Shown one piece after another: positions 63,746 to 64,000 of a stretch of DNA of 64,000 nucleotides. The notes under the pieces were generated by a model that saw only the letters and a program-made list of their open reading frames with translations, was not told the origin of the DNA and made no database searches. The stretch is taken from positions 7,068,001 to 7,132,000 of the forward strand of contig NZ_WING01000001.1 of the NCBI RefSeq assembly GCF_009793335.1. The letters are read 5' to 3'. Position 1 is the first letter of the stretch. The number at the start of each line of letters is the position of its first letter. Origin of the DNA: Actinomadura sp. J1-007 (GTDB lineage Bacteria > Actinomycetota > Actinomycetes > Streptosporangiales > Streptosporangiaceae). The translations under genes and the position numbers were made by a program.

Positions 63746-64000
63746 ATGCAGAAGACCATCGCCATTGTCGGAGCGGGACTGGGCGGGCTGACGCTCGCAC
63801 GGGTGCTTCAGGCTCACGGTGTCGCCGCGACGATCTACGAAGGTGAGGCTTCGGCGGCGTCCCGTGAGCAGGGCGGTCTGCTCGACATCCAGGAGGAGAC
63901 CGGACAGGTCGCGCTTCGCGCAGCCGGTCTCTACGACGAGTTCCTCGCTCTGGTCCGCCCGGGCGAGGACGCCAAGCGCGTGGTCGACAGCCACGGCACG
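63746..64000 (+). CDS. FAD-dependent monooxygenase, N-terminal part (cut by window edge)
   Basis: Eighty-five residues of a PHBH/TetX-type monooxygenase: MQKTIAIVGAGLGGLTLARV (FAD motif GxGxxG), YEGEASAASREQGGLLDIQE and TGQVALRAAGLYDEF. The substrate cannot be told from this part. ATG 63746 follows AGAGGAG. It reads off the right edge. Confidence 0.9.
   Translation, partial: MQKTIAIVGAGLGGLTLARVLQAHGVAATIYEGEASAASREQGGLLDIQEETGQVALRAAGLYDEFLALVRPGEDAKRVVDSHGT

Overview
The window is about 64 kb of very GC-rich DNA (strong G/C third-position bias, many GTG starts, dense translationally coupled operons). It encodes an SsgA-type sporulation regulator, a polyphosphate glucokinase, a soluble transhydrogenase, a Hanks-type kinase, a PGPGW/TIGR02611-type membrane protein and an IS701-like transposase remnant. 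Together these point to a filamentous actinomycete, most likely an Actinomadura-like member of the Thermomonosporaceae. That placement is inference.

Left part (1-14.2 kb): ordinary accessory and housekeeping genes. These are a Ser/Thr kinase cut by the window edge, a small Cys/Trp protein, an amidohydrolase divergent from a MarR regulator with a visible operator, a winged-helix protein, a VOC protein divergent from a WYL regulator with a perfect inverted repeat between them, a PoxB-like ThDP enzyme, a second VOC protein, an ArsR/MFS pair behind a large operator, a subtilase with an autotransporter-like tail, and a SnoaL-like protein.

Centre (14.2-37.5 kb): a biosynthetic gene cluster, the highlight of the window. 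A minus-strand operon is coupled by stop/start overlaps through most of its length. It encodes a sulfotransferase, an SDR with an altered active site, an HK97-fold shell protein that I call a Family 3 ('natural product') encapsulin, a split transketolase carrying pentapeptide-repeat extensions, and an amino-group carrier protein set (LysW ending in EDWGE, LysX, LysY, LysZ, LysK). A KAS III-like acyltransferase lies upstream. Across a divergent promoter is a LanB-like protein with only the tRNA-dependent domain (PEARL-like), then an exporter and a CoA ligase. Next come an asparagine synthetase-like protein, an esterase, a stand-alone adenylation domain whose ten specificity residues read DLLYLALVCK (the code I associate with prolyl domains of pyrrole pathways), an acyl-CoA-dehydrogenase-like oxidase and a carrier protein. 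A TrpB2-like PLP enzyme closes the set. My model: a LysW-bound glutamate semialdehyde receives a C2 unit from the transketolase and is modified by the SDR and sulfotransferase, possibly inside a protein shell. It is then freed by LysK and joined to a pyrrole-2-carboxyl unit made on the carrier protein.

Right part (37.5-64 kb): membrane proteins and an MFS transporter, an FHA protein operon with a flavoprotein, a tRNA-Val/Cys/Gly cluster, a regulator and class IV aminotransferase, a carbohydrate ABC importer with a PHP-domain protein and GH38 alpha-mannosidase, ppgK, sthA, an SsgA-like gene, tRNA-Val(CAC), a degenerate methyltransferase, a caspase-EACC1 conflict-type module beside a transposase remnant, and a flavin monooxygenase cut by the right edge.

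Caution: about 20 genes show a single missing base, nearly always in a run of G or C (for example 4546, 14898, 26231, 30038, 30522, 36441, 44320, 52730, 57889, 59053, 62707). The pattern looks like sequence or assembly error rather than real gene death, so I annotate these as whole genes with a noted frameshift.
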